Under the pieces are notes generated by a model. It saw nothing but the letters and a program-made list of their open reading frames with translations. It did no database searches and had not been told where the DNA came from. A stretch of DNA of 64,000 nt from Synechococcus sp. BL107 (GTDB lineage: Bacteria > Cyanobacteriota > Cyanobacteriia > PCC-6307 > Cyanobiaceae): NCBI RefSeq assembly GCF_000153805.1, contig NZ_DS022298.1, positions 1,492,827-1,556,826 of the forward strand, in the 5' to 3' direction. The translations under genes and the position numbers were made by a program. Positions 1 through 8,221 of the stretch are shown piece after piece; positions within the stretch are counted from its first letter, which is position 1, and every line of letters starts with the position of its first letter.

Positions 1-1134
1 GATCACCTGACGGACCGCCAATCCATTGGCCTTCGCGAACTGGATGTCCCGTTGGTCGTGAGCCGGTACGCCCATCACCGCACCAGTTCCGTAGTCGGCC
101 AAGACGTAATCGGCGATCCAGACCGGCAGTTGTTCGCCAGTGAGTGGGTTTGTGACGCAGGCTCCAGTGGCAACCCCTTGCTTGGGCATTTCGTCACTGG
201 TGCGTTCAATCGTGCTGAGGCGAGCAACTTGCTTTCGAAACTGATCAACGGAAGCCAGGTGCTCTTCCGTTGTGAGCCCGTCCACCAATTGATGTTCTGG
301 GGCCAACACCACGTAACTAGCCCCCGATAAGGTGTCGGGTCGCGTGGTGAACACCGTGATTGATTGTTGACTCGACCCAGTCACTTGGAATGTGATTTCG
401 GCCCCTTCTGACCGCCCAATCCAGTTGGCTTGCATGGTTCGGACCCGTTCAGGCCAACCCTTCAGCTTGTCGAGGTCGTTCAGCAAGGCTTCGGCGTAAT
501 CGGTAATTCGAAGGAACCACTGGTTGAGCTGGCGTTGTTCGACCAGTGCTCCTGAACGCCAGGAACGGCCATCGGCATCCACCTGCTCGTTAGCCAGCAC
601 CGTCTGATCCACCGGATCCCAGTTCACCGTTGCGTTTTTTCTGTACGCCAGTCCGCCATCGAATAATTCGAGGAAGAGCCACTGGGTCCAGCGGTAGTAA
701 TCGCTATGACACGTGGCTTGTTCGCGATCCCAATCGATGGATAGTCCGAGTCGATCGAGTTGGTCTCGCATTTGGTCGATATTTCGGTCCGTCCATTCAC
801 CGGGGTCAATATTGCGTTCGATGGCAGCATTTTCTGCGGGCAATCCGAAGGCGTCCCAGCCCATGGGATGCAATACGGAATCCCCGCGCATCCGCTGGAC
901 ACGAGCGATGACATCAGTGATCACGTAGTTCCGCACATGGCCCATGTGCAGGCTTCCTGATGGGTACGGAAACATCGAAAGGGCAAAGAAGCCCGGTTTG
1001 TTGGACTCGGCCTCAGTGGTGTCCAGCCCTTGGTCTTTCCATCGGGCTCTCCATCGCTGTTCAAGGGCCGAGGGGTCGTATCGGTTCTCCTGCAGGGGGC
1101 TATTGGCTGAAGCTGAAGAAGAGGCAGCGTTCAC
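1..1134 (-). CDS. leuS: Leucyl-tRNA synthetase, N-terminal part (cut by window edge)
   Basis: Class I aminoacyl-tRNA synthetase that charges tRNA-Leu in the cytosol. Only about 378 N-terminal codons lie in the window; the frame runs off the left edge without a stop. Translation shows [14 protein letters not shown], the class I HIGH motif (HMGH, near residue 63), then the [15 protein letters not shown] stretch typical of LeuS. The CP1 editing region follows, with TTRPDTL and [15 protein letters not shown]. The start is taken as GTG at 1134; an in-frame GTG 14 codons upstream is an alternative. The gene is upstream of and on the same strand as a small Hfq-like gene. Identity is secure; only the start is uncertain. 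Confidence 0.95.
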   Translation of the reverse strand, partial: MNAASSSASANSPLQENRYDPSALEQRWRARWKDQGLDTTEAESNKPGFFALSMFPYPSGSLHMGHVRNYVITDVIARVQRMRGDSVLHPMGWDAFGLPAENAAIERNIDPGEWTDRNIDQMRDQLDRLGLSIDWDREQATCHSDYYRWTQWLFLELFDGGLAYRKNATVNWDPVDQTVLANEQVDADGRSWRSGALVEQRQLNQWFLRITDYAEALLNDLDKLKGWPERVRTMQANWIGRSEGAEITFQVTGSSQQSITVFTTRPDTLSGASYVVLAPEHQLVDGLTTEEHLASVDQFRKQVARLSTIERTSDEMPKQGVATGACVTNPLTGEQLPVWIADYVLADYGTGAVMGVPAHDQRDIQFAKANGLAVRQVI

Positions 1135-1180
1135 GGGACCCGCATGTGGCTTGGCTGCGATCGTGCCACACACCTGTTGA

Positions 1181-1402
1181 TCAATCGATGGATCGAATCA
1201 AGGTGATGTGCCGGCGAGCGATCAAAACAGGGCGTGTTGAGCCCAGACGTTCGAGGGCCAGAAACTCAGGGTCCTGCCAAATCAGTCGGCCCTCAATGCG
1301 CTCCTGTTCAAGGACAGCAATGCTGACAGCGAGACCTTCACGAATCCAGGTCTGCAGCATCCGTACACCCGGAAGACTCGGATCTAGGGGCGTGGTCTCC
1401 AT
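1181..1402 (-). CDS. hfq: Hfq-like Sm-fold protein (cyanobacterial type)
   Basis: A 73-residue protein. The N-terminal [14 protein letters not shown] and the central [14 protein letters not shown] match, from memory, the cyanobacterial Hfq pattern LPSVRQVQ...I followed by GxIRWQD. The canonical proximal-site YKH motif of enterobacterial Hfq is absent; the Sm2-like end here is [13 protein letters not shown]. Cyanobacterial Hfq is reported to work with the pilus ATPase PilB rather than as a classical sRNA chaperone, so a pilus or motility role is possible here. The gene diverges from dapF with 27 bases between starts, an arrangement I recall for other cyanobacterial hfq genes. Family assignment is from short motifs. 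Confidence 0.7.
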   Translation of the reverse strand: METTPLDPSLPGVRMLQTWIREGLAVSIAVLEQERIEGRLIWQDPEFLALERLGSTRPVLIARRHITLIRSID

Positions 1403-1429
1403 AAAATTCAGAACACACGAAGGGGGAGC

Positions 1430-2494
1430 ATGCTGCAGTTCAGCAAATATCAGGGTCTTGGCAACGACTTCCTGATTCTTGAGGGGCGTCAGGATCAGCT
1501 GGATGTTGCTATTTCAGACCCAGATCCCAACTGGGTTCGGCGAATTTGTGATCGCAGGTTTGGTGTCGGGGGTGACGGTGTGATTTTGGCTCTCCCACCC
1601 CAGGCCGATGGCGATCTACGCATGCGGATCTTCAATGCCGATGGCACGGAAGCTGAGATGTGCGGCAATGGCATTCGCTGCCTTGCCCGTTATCTGGCAG
1701 ACACCGATGGAGAGGCCCCAGGTTGTCGATGGGCGATTGAGACTCCAGCTGGAATGATTCGCCCCGAGTTAATGACGAATGGGCAGTTGCGGGTGGATAT
1801 GGGCGCCCCGTTTTTGGAGGCAACGTCGATCCCCACCACCCTGGAGCCTCTGGGAGGGTTGCCGAGAGGGTCGCTCGAGATCGATGGCGTTCCGCTCAAT
1901 GTTGCATCGGTCGGTATGGGCAACCCCCACGTGGTGGTTCCCGTCGATGACCTAAGCCTGATTCCCTTCGAGCAATGGGGGGCTGCCTTGGAAGTGCATC
2001 CCGTTTTCCCTGCCAAGACCAATGTGCATTTCCTCAAGGTCCACTCCCGTCACCGCTTGGAAATACGGGTATGGGAACGGGGTGCTGGCCCAACCCTGGC
2101 TTGTGGCACAGGTGCCTGCGCCACGCTCGTAGCAGCTGTGCTTCTCGACCTTGCCGACGAGCAAGCCGAGGTGATGCTGCCTGGAGGCCCTCTTCTTATT
2201 TCTTGGCCGGGGCGTCGCGGATCAGTTTTGATGACGGGGCCTGCAGAGGCCGTGTTCGATGGGGTGATCACGCCGGAGTTGGTGCCCGCCCCATCCCCTT
2301 CTGAATCAATGGTTCAACCCGAGGCGATCACTCCTGTCGAGACCACATCACCTCCTTCGCCAGAGGATGAAGCGGCAGCCCTGGCAAAGGTGCAAGCGTT
2401 TCTCAACGACACCTCGTTGGACTCGATGTTGAACCTCGCCAGCGATTCTTTAGAGCAGCGCACACGCTCGCGCTTTGAACGTGGTGGAAGCTGA
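1430..2494 (+). CDS. dapF: Diaminopimelate epimerase with C-terminal extension
   Basis: Converts LL- to meso-diaminopimelate for lysine and peptidoglycan synthesis. Both catalytic cysteine motifs are visible: MCGNGIRC (C78) and ACGTGACA (C225), the general acid/base pair of the PLP-independent epimerases. The N-terminus FSKYQGLGNDF is standard. The epimerase fold ends near residue 283. About 70 further residues follow: a Pro/Ser/Glu-rich linker, then a predicted helical segment around AAALAKVQAFLNDTSLDSML. This makes the protein 354 residues against the usual 275-285. Its last codons overlap the start of the cysteine desulfurase gene, suggesting translational coupling. Confidence 0.95.
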   Translation: MLQFSKYQGLGNDFLILEGRQDQLDVAISDPDPNWVRRICDRRFGVGGDGVILALPPQADGDLRMRIFNADGTEAEMCGNGIRCLARYLADTDGEAPGCRWAIETPAGMIRPELMTNGQLRVDMGAPFLEATSIPTTLEPLGGLPRGSLEIDGVPLNVASVGMGNPHVVVPVDDLSLIPFEQWGAALEVHPVFPAKTNVHFLKVHSRHRLEIRVWERGAGPTLACGTGACATLVAAVLLDLADEQAEVMLPGGPLLISWPGRRGSVLMTGPAEAVFDGVITPELVPAPSPSESMVQPEAITPVETTSPPSPEDEAAALAKVQAFLNDTSLDSMLNLASDSLEQRTRSRFERGGS

Positions 2495-3653
2495 GATTTA
2501 TTTGGATGCGGCAGCGACCACTCCGCCTCGGCAGGACGTCATTGAGGCCGTTGTTTGTGCGCAGCAAGAGGCCTGGGGGAACCCCAGCAGCTTGCACAAC
2601 ACAGGTGTGAAAGCTGCTGAGTTGCTGGAGCGGTGTCGCTGGAAGCTCGCGCAGCGATTTGCCGTGGCGCCCGATCAGTTGATCTTTACCTCAGGTGCCA
2701 CAGAGTCGGTTCATCTCGCCATTCTCGGTTCAGCGGCGAGCCATGCCCCCGGTCGCATCGTGGTGTCTGGGGTGGAACATCCGGCTGTTTTTGCCGCTGC
2801 AGATCAATTGAAAAACAAGGGTTGGAGTGTTGTGTTCTGGCCCGTTGATGCGATGGGTCTGATTCGGTTGGAGTTTATGGAGGAGCTTTTGGATGAACCA
2901 ACTCGCATGGTCTCGCTGATTGCTGCCCAGAGCGAGGTCGGTGCACTTCAGCCCACTGCCCTGGTCGGGCGGGCCTGTCGCGACCGGGGCATCACATTTC
3001 ACAGCGACGCCACCCAACTCATTCCTCAGGGTTGTCCTGAATTCAATCGTTTTCATTCCGACTTGATCAGCCTGTCGGCCCATAAGTTCCAAGGCCCTCG
3101 TGGGATTGGCCTCCTAATCCGAGATTCGAGCCATCCGTTAGTGCCGGTTCAAGGGGGTGGTGGTCAGGAGTTTGGCTTGCGCTCGGGAACGGAAGCCTTA
3201 GCTCTGATTGCTGGTATGGCTCAAGCCCTATCCGTACTTCCTGCGTATCACCTGAGTGGCGACACGATTCCACCAGGTTCCGGGCCTGACGTTCGACGTC
3301 AACGGGATGTTCTGCTCGAAGCGCTTTTGGAGATTCCGGGGTTGTCATTGTTGGGCCCCAACGTCGATCAGCGATCGCCAAATCACATCGCTGTTCTTGT
3401 CGGGTCTGCAGAAGGTCAGCCCATTCCTGCTCGGGCGATGGTTCGAGAGTTGGCCCGTCGAGGTGTGGCTTGTAGTAGTGGAAGTGCTTGTCGTTCAGGA
3501 CAGCGGCAAGACAGTTCTGTTCTCACCGCAATGAATATCCCTGAACCGTGGCGACAGTCGGGTTTGCGCTTCACCCTTGGTCCTTGGTTGGATGACAAGA
3601 CTTTGATGCAAGTCCCTGACCATGTTGTTGCCGCTCAGCGAGCCCTCTCCTGA
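2475..3653 (+). CDS. Cysteine desulfurase, NifS/IscS family
   Basis: PLP enzyme that takes sulfur from cysteine for Fe-S clusters or thio-cofactors. The N-terminus (IYLDAAATTPPRQDV) is class V aminotransferase-like. The PLP lysine lies in SLSAHKFQGPRG (about K204) and the persulfide cysteine in ACSSGSACRSG (about C339), the class I NifS/IscS form. TTG at 2475 opens the frame, but GTG at 2481 or 2484 is an equally good start, so the first three residues are uncertain. It overlaps dapF by up to 20 bases. No iscU or suf genes are adjacent, so the sulfur acceptor cannot be told from context. Confidence 0.92.
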   Translation: MNVVEAEIYLDAAATTPPRQDVIEAVVCAQQEAWGNPSSLHNTGVKAAELLERCRWKLAQRFAVAPDQLIFTSGATESVHLAILGSAASHAPGRIVVSGVEHPAVFAAADQLKNKGWSVVFWPVDAMGLIRLEFMEELLDEPTRMVSLIAAQSEVGALQPTALVGRACRDRGITFHSDATQLIPQGCPEFNRFHSDLISLSAHKFQGPRGIGLLIRDSSHPLVPVQGGGGQEFGLRSGTEALALIAGMAQALSVLPAYHLSGDTIPPGSGPDVRRQRDVLLEALLEIPGLSLLGPNVDQRSPNHIAVLVGSAEGQPIPARAMVRELARRGVACSSGSACRSGQRQDSSVLTAMNIPEPWRQSGLRFTLGPWLDDKTLMQVPDHVVAAQRALS

Positions 3654-3665
3654 GATGCTTTTGCC

Positions 3666-4382
3666 ATGACATCGATGAACGACGCAACAAGCTCGCTGCC
3701 AGCTGACCTGTTGATGGCGGAAGCACAACTTCAGGATGCGGTTGTTGCAGCACTTGCCTCCGGTTCAGCACGTCGCTGGTCCGCCAATCTTCGCTTTGAA
3801 AATCTACGGATTCTTCCCGTAGCACTCAGGCTTGCCCGCGCCCTGTTGGCCAAGGATTGTCCAGTTTGCATTGTGTGGCCGGATGCTGGTGCTGCGGCTT
3901 TAGCGCGGCGCGATGCGGACGACCTCAGTGCCATCACGATGGATTTCAATCAGCTGAAGCGGATGGAGTCGAGCAGTCCTGATGAGCGAGTTTTGTTGGC
4001 GGTTGGTCCTCAGCCTTCGGATTACGACGAATTTGAGGCGGTGTGTGAGGACCACGCCGGCCCGGTATTGATGCTCAACGGCCGCTTGGAAGATGCCGCC
4101 GTGGGGATTGGAAGCGTGGCCCGGGAGCGTCGACGCGGTTTTGTTGCCACCTGGCAGCAGGCGTATTGGCTTCAACCGCTGGACGGGGGAGCTCTGTTTA
4201 GGTCCTATCCCGAAACTTGGCAGTTGTTTCGCTTGGATCCGGATGGGTATCGCCCGCTGTCGTCCTTCGAAACTCGCCCAGATCCAGAAACGATTGCTGC
4301 CGTTTTGGCTGGTGAGGATCCAGATGGCTTGAAGCAGCAGCTCAAAAGCGTCGACCGCTTTCTCGATGGGCTTCAAAATTGA
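3666..4382 (+). CDS. DUF1995 family protein
   Basis: A 238-residue soluble protein of the DUF1995 family of cyanobacteria and plastids, recognised by overall pattern. Seen: an N-terminal helical segment (AEAQLQDAVVAAL), a Rossmann-like CPVCIVWPDAGAAALA stretch, and the C-terminal QQAYWLQPLDGGALFRSYPE followed by WQLFRLD, which is the most family-like part. No catalytic motif or membrane segment is evident and the function is unknown. It starts 12 bases after the cysteine desulfurase and 61 bases before the DUF4330 gene, so it probably belongs to the same plus-strand transcription unit. Confidence 0.75.
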   Translation: MTSMNDATSSLPADLLMAEAQLQDAVVAALASGSARRWSANLRFENLRILPVALRLARALLAKDCPVCIVWPDAGAAALARRDADDLSAITMDFNQLKRMESSSPDERVLLAVGPQPSDYDEFEAVCEDHAGPVLMLNGRLEDAAVGIGSVARERRRGFVATWQQAYWLQPLDGGALFRSYPETWQLFRLDPDGYRPLSSFETRPDPETIAAVLAGEDPDGLKQQLKSVDRFLDGLQN

Positions 4383-4443
4383 GCGAAATCCAGCTTGATT
4401 GCTGCACCGACTGTCTTTATGGTTCGTGTCCCCGTGGGGATTT

Positions 4444-4953
4444 ATGACTCGCCTCAACTGGCTTCGCAACCTGTCGCCCATCGATGGTGCAGCGGCAGTG
4501 ATTGCTTGCCTGGCTCTCGTGGGTGTGGTGTGGTCTCCAAAGTTGAATCAGGCCATCGCCAAGGCAACAGGGGCGATGCAACCGGTTGGGGTCAGTGTGG
4601 ATATTCGGCAATTGCAATTGGCTCAGCCCGAACTCTTGCTGCAGTCGATTCGCGATGAAGGGAATGTCGATATCGTGATTCGCAACCAACCGGCGGGTCG
4701 TGTTGAACTTCTCGACGTTGTGAATGTCACCCCGCCATTGATGGCTGTCCACCCGGATGGTCGAATTCTGGAAGCCGAGATTGCTAATCAAACCCAAGGG
4801 CTTCATCTGCGTTTTTTATTGAAGGCAGAGGCTGAAGCTGATGCGTCGGGTGTTGTTTTTGGTGGCACCAAGCTCAAAATTGGCGTGCCAGTGGATGTGC
4901 AAGGACGGCTCTATCGCTTCCGTGGCGTGGTCAGCGGGATCACGCTTCCGTGA
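4444..4953 (+). CDS. DUF4330 family membrane-anchored protein
   Basis: A 169-residue protein. One hydrophobic segment (residues about 12-29, IDGAAAVIACLALVGVVW) serves as signal anchor; the rest is a beta-rich extracytoplasmic domain. This matches DUF4330, a cyanobacterial family of unknown function. ATG at 4444 is preferred over in-frame TTG 15 codons earlier, because the conserved part begins MTRLNWLRNLSPIDG. Its stop overlaps the start of the PBP4 gene, which suggests cotranslation with an envelope enzyme. Envelope location is inference from the anchor and the neighbour. Confidence 0.75.
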   Translation: MTRLNWLRNLSPIDGAAAVIACLALVGVVWSPKLNQAIAKATGAMQPVGVSVDIRQLQLAQPELLLQSIRDEGNVDIVIRNQPAGRVELLDVVNVTPPLMAVHPDGRILEAEIANQTQGLHLRFLLKAEAEADASGVVFGGTKLKIGVPVDVQGRLYRFRGVVSGITLP

Positions 4954-6290
4954 TGCGCTGCTTCACGGCCCTGGTTCTGCTGTCGTCGCTCCACGCCACT
5001 GGAGCTGATGCCACGCCATTACTTGCACCCCCTCCCGTTCAACAACGTCAGGGTCGCGCTCTCCTCGGCATGGGCCCTCTCTGTCCTGCCCTCCAACGAT
5101 CGGTGGAGATTGCAGTGGGATCCGAGAGTCGAGCCTGGAGCATCAGTGTGGTCGACGACCGCGGTCAATTACTGGCGGATCTCAATGGAGGACTCGCACG
5201 GATTCCGGCGTCGAACCAAAAGCTTGTCAGTACTGCCTTTGCCCTCGATCGTCTTGGTCCGGACTTTCGTTTACGCACCCAGCTTCTACGGCATCCCAAC
5301 GGCAGCTTGGAACTCGTCGGCGAAGGGGATCCCGATTTGAGCATTGCTGAGGTGCAACGCATCGCGATGGTGGCACTTGGGCAAGGTGGCTCCCGTGGCG
5401 CATCAGCCTCAACGGCACCGGTCTCCCTGATCGTTCGCGAAGAACCCCGTCAGCGTTGGTGGCCTAGCGATTGGCATCCTTCTGATCGTTCCTACGCCTA
5501 CGGGGCACCCATAACCCGGTTAGCCCTCACGAGTAATGCGCTTCACATGGCTGTGATGAACCCTGTAGCTCGATTACAGAGGGTTCTGGATTTGGCGATT
5601 CGTCGTCAAGGCGGACAAGTCCAGCTTGATTTGGTGGATCACGACCGTTCGGTGGTCGCGGCATCAACCTCACGCAACATTCAAGACAGCACTTTGCAAA
5701 GCAGCACTTTGCAAAACAGCGTTGTGTTGCACAGCGAGGAATCGGCCCCCATGCATGCCTTGCTCAGCCTGGCCAATACCGAAAGTCATAACTTCACGGC
5801 AGAAGTATTGATGCGCGAAGCTGCAAATAGCTGGGATCCTGGACGGGCTTCACTGATCACTACCCGTTGGCTGCAATCCCAAGGTGTTCCAATGGCAGGC
5901 GTGCGTATCCGTGATGGCAGTGGGTTGTCCCGTGGCAATCGTCTGACCAGTCGAGCCATTTCAACCTTGCTTTGGCGCATGGCACAGCATCCACTCGGCA
6001 GCTACTACCAGGCCTCGATGGCGATTGCAGGCCAACGAGGAACCCTCAGAAATCGGTTCAGAACACCATCGCTTTATGGACGTTTCTGGGGAAAAACAGG
6101 AACGTTGTCTGGAGTGAAATCAACCTCAGGGGTTCTTGAAACCCAGAATGGTCCCCGTTACGTGAGCATGATCTCGAACGGGGGTTTAGCCCCCAATGCC
6201 GTGATGGGGGACGTGCTTCTAGCGAGTCAGCGGGTTAGCCAATGCCCTTCATGGAACGGAAACGAGATGATGAACGGCGTCCGCGATTGA
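4950..6290 (+). CDS. dacB: D-alanyl-D-alanine carboxypeptidase/endopeptidase, PBP4 type
   Basis: Peptidase family S13 enzyme that trims or cleaves peptidoglycan stem peptides in the periplasm. All three penicillin-binding motifs are visible: SNQK (S88-K91), SHN (279-281) and KTG (382-384, in GKTGTLSGVK). A signal peptide occupies roughly residues 1-21. The start is GTG at 4950 or ATG at 4953; both overlap the DUF4330 stop. At 446 residues it is of normal length. The insert between motifs 1 and 2 carries a short tandem duplication (STLQ repeat, see 5686-5715). Downstream it converges on a DivIVA-like gene with a 56-base tail-to-tail overlap. Confidence 0.95.
   Translation: MMRCFTALVLLSSLHATGADATPLLAPPPVQQRQGRALLGMGPLCPALQRSVEIAVGSESRAWSISVVDDRGQLLADLNGGLARIPASNQKLVSTAFALDRLGPDFRLRTQLLRHPNGSLELVGEGDPDLSIAEVQRIAMVALGQGGSRGASASTAPVSLIVREEPRQRWWPSDWHPSDRSYAYGAPITRLALTSNALHMAVMNPVARLQRVLDLAIRRQGGQVQLDLVDHDRSVVAASTSRNIQDSTLQSSTLQNSVVLHSEESAPMHALLSLANTESHNFTAEVLMREAANSWDPGRASLITTRWLQSQGVPMAGVRIRDGSGLSRGNRLTSRAISTLLWRMAQHPLGSYYQASMAIAGQRGTLRNRFRTPSLYGRFWGKTGTLSGVKSTSGVLETQNGPRYVSMISNGGLAPNAVMGDVLLASQRVSQCPSWNGNEMMNGVRD
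5686..5715 (+). repeat. Two-unit 15-base tandem repeat inside dacB
   Basis: Two adjacent 15-base units, identical except for the first base (A or G followed by CAGCACTTTGCAAA). A decayed third copy starts at 5716. They add the residues S-T-L-Q/N-x-S in frame, in a loop between the SxxK and SxN motifs of PBP4. This looks like a slippage duplication in a tolerant surface loop. Confidence 0.85.
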
Positions 6291-7167
6291 TGGGCGCAGC
6301 TGCTTGAGGTGGATTCGACTGGTTTGAACCCAAATCGGAACGAATTGATTGGATTTTGACTAATTCTTGGCGGCCACCAATAACGATCTGCGCCATATCT
6401 TTAAGTCGTGCCTCTAGCTCCCCCAGAGTTTGTTCGGCATAGCGGTTGGCGCCGTCTTGTACACCAGCAGCTTCTTGTCGGCTGCGATGGATCAGCGCCT
6501 CACACTGTTGCTGAGTTTGCTGCCGAAATTGCAATGCATCGTTGTGGATGCGCTCGGCTTCATCACGACCTTCTTTTTGAAGACGCAAACCTTCATTGCG
6601 AATGGCTTCCAAATCTTTCTGCGCTTGAGCTCGATTGTTGTCGTGTTGTTCGGCGGCCTGTCGACGTAATTCAACAACTTCCTGTTCGAGTTCCTGACGA
6701 CGCTGCAAGGCCTCTTGTTCAAGCTGCTGCCGGCGGGCGGCAAAGCTTTGCTCCTGTTCGGCAATTTTGGCTTGAACCTCCTGTTCAAAACGGGCCCCTT
6801 GCTGACGGGTTGTTTGAAGGAGCTGTTCGCACTGTTGGCGGGTTTGATCACGAAGGTCATTCACCTGACGTTCAGCCTCTTGCCGAATCGCCGCACTATT
6901 GACGAGCTGCTCCCGCTGACGTTGCGCTTGTTGAACGATTTCTTCTGCTTGCTGCCGGGCGGTATTGATGAACTCATCGCGGCGTTCAATCAGCTTTGCC
7001 GCCCTCTCAATTTCTTTTGGAAGAGCGTCCCGCACGGCATCGAGAACTTCAACGGCATCCCCTTCATTCACGAGTCGGCCACCGGTAAATGGGAGACGAC
7101 TGCCCTCCAGTACGACCTCCTCGAGCTGATCAAGCTGATCGAGAACGGTGAGCCGCACGTCGTCCAT
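6235..7167 (-). CDS. DivIVA-like coiled-coil protein (possible Cdv3 homologue)
   Basis: About 310 residues from the ATG at 7167. The N-terminus (residues 1-75) has a DivIVA-like helical region around LTVLDQLDQLEEVVLEGSRL. A long glutamine/glutamate/arginine-rich coiled coil follows (residues about 75-270, runs such as QQAEEIVQQAQRQREQL). The tail is basic and low-complexity. Cyanobacterial DivIVA-like proteins (Cdv3) act in division-site placement at the membrane; that role is inference here. The start lies 1 base after the coaD stop, so the two are cotranscribed. Longer starts up to 7275 would run back into coaD and are not supported. The 3' end overlaps dacB convergently. Confidence 0.75.
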   Translation of the reverse strand: MDDVRLTVLDQLDQLEEVVLEGSRLPFTGGRLVNEGDAVEVLDAVRDALPKEIERAAKLIERRDEFINTARQQAEEIVQQAQRQREQLVNSAAIRQEAERQVNDLRDQTRQQCEQLLQTTRQQGARFEQEVQAKIAEQEQSFAARRQQLEQEALQRRQELEQEVVELRRQAAEQHDNNRAQAQKDLEAIRNEGLRLQKEGRDEAERIHNDALQFRQQTQQQCEALIHRSRQEAAGVQDGANRYAEQTLGELEARLKDMAQIVIGGRQELVKIQSIRSDLGSNQSNPPQAAAPINRGRRSSSRFRSMKGIG

Positions 7168-7168
7168 C

Positions 7169-7660
7169 TCAGTGGGGTAAGAAAGTTGAATTAAAGAGCC
7201 TGTTGAGGTCGAGCGCCACCTCTTTGGGCACCATGTGGTCAATTGCGCCTCCGAATCGCGCCACCTCTTTGACAACGGAGCTGCTGAGGAAGCTGTGCCG
7301 GGTGGACGTTGCCATAAAAACTGTCTCCAGGGTGTCGTCGAGGGAGCGGTTGGTGTGGGCGAGCTGAAGCTCGTATTCGAAGTCGCTCATGGCGCGTAAT
7401 CCCCGCAGAATCAGATCGGCTCTGTGGTCTTTGGCGCAATTCACCGTGAGTCCGTCAAAGCTGATCACTTCAACGCCCTTGAGGTGATCCGTCGATGATC
7501 GGATTTGCATGATTCGTTGGTCCACGCTGAAGGCTGGCTTTTTGCTCGGATTGCCCAGGACGGCAACAATCACCTCGCCGAATAGGAGGGAAGCCCGTTC
7601 GATCAGGTCCATATGACCATTCGTAAGGGGATCGAAGCTGCCGGGATAGAGCGCCCGCAT
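7169..7660 (-). CDS. coaD: Phosphopantetheine adenylyltransferase
   Basis: Transfers AMP from ATP to 4'-phosphopantetheine in coenzyme A synthesis. The N-terminus [18 protein letters not shown] carries the nucleotidyltransferase (H/T)xGH motif (TNGH), and [12 protein letters not shown] near residue 120 is the expected ISSS-type loop. Its 163 residues are the normal family length. It is the first gene of a two-gene minus-strand unit with the DivIVA-like gene, and diverges from the flavin reductase gene at 7732. Confidence 0.97.
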   Translation of the reverse strand: MRALYPGSFDPLTNGHMDLIERASLLFGEVIVAVLGNPSKKPAFSVDQRIMQIRSSTDHLKGVEVISFDGLTVNCAKDHRADLILRGLRAMSDFEYELQLAHTNRSLDDTLETVFMATSTRHSFLSSSVVKEVARFGGAIDHMVPKEVALDLNRLFNSTFLPH

Positions 7661-7731
7661 CTGAACAGTTCGCGTTGGTCGAATCCTATGCAGCTGATCG
7701 CTGCCTAGATTTTTGAAAAAGCTTGGGTGCC

Positions 7732-8214
7732 ATGAGCCTCGATACCGACGCCAAGAAAGTTCTGCTTCGTAAAATCCCCCATGGACTGTTTATTTGTGGC
7801 GTGCGGGATGGTGATGACGTGAATGGCTTTACAGCCAGTTGGGTCACCCAGGGTTCATTCGAGCCACCTTTGGTGGTGATGGGTGTTCGGGCCGATGGCA
7901 GCAGCCACGCCATTATTGAGGCCACCAAGCGCTTCTCGCTCAACGTCTTAAGGGCCGACCAGAAGGATTTGGCTGCGGTGTTCTTTAAGCCTCAGAAAGG
8001 CTTGGGCGGTCGTTTTGACGCTGCGCCCTTCACCGAAGGTGAACTCGGACTTCCTTTGCTCGACGATGCAATCGGCGGCGTTGAATGTGAGCTAGTTGGC
8101 TCGCTTAAGCACGGTGATCACACCGTTTTTGTGGGTGCGGTGAAGTCGGCCCGTTTGATTGCAGACGGTGAGGCCCTCAACTTGGCTTCAACGGGGTGGA
8201 ACTACGGCGGCTGA
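7732..8214 (+). CDS. Flavin reductase-like FMN-binding protein
   Basis: A 160-residue protein of the flavin reductase-like/flavoredoxin split-barrel family. Seen: [20 protein letters not shown] near the N-terminus, then [12 protein letters not shown] and FSLNVL, the usual FMN-site strands. It may supply reduced flavin or act as an NAD(P)H:flavin oxidoreductase. A similar domain forms the C-terminus of cyanobacterial flavodiiron proteins, but here it stands alone. ATG at 7732 is chosen over TTG at 7723. The substrate cannot be told from the sequence. Confidence 0.85.
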   Translation: MSLDTDAKKVLLRKIPHGLFICGVRDGDDVNGFTASWVTQGSFEPPLVVMGVRADGSSHAIIEATKRFSLNVLRADQKDLAAVFFKPQKGLGGRFDAAPFTEGELGLPLLDDAIGGVECELVGSLKHGDHTVFVGAVKSARLIADGEALNLASTGWNYGG

Positions 8215-8221
8215 TCAACCC

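Noticed and set aside
630-1475. Plus-strand frames of 66-171 codons opposite leuS and the Hfq-like gene
   Set aside because: LeuS motifs are clear on the minus strand; the plus-strand translations are Arg/Ser-rich with no family resemblance.
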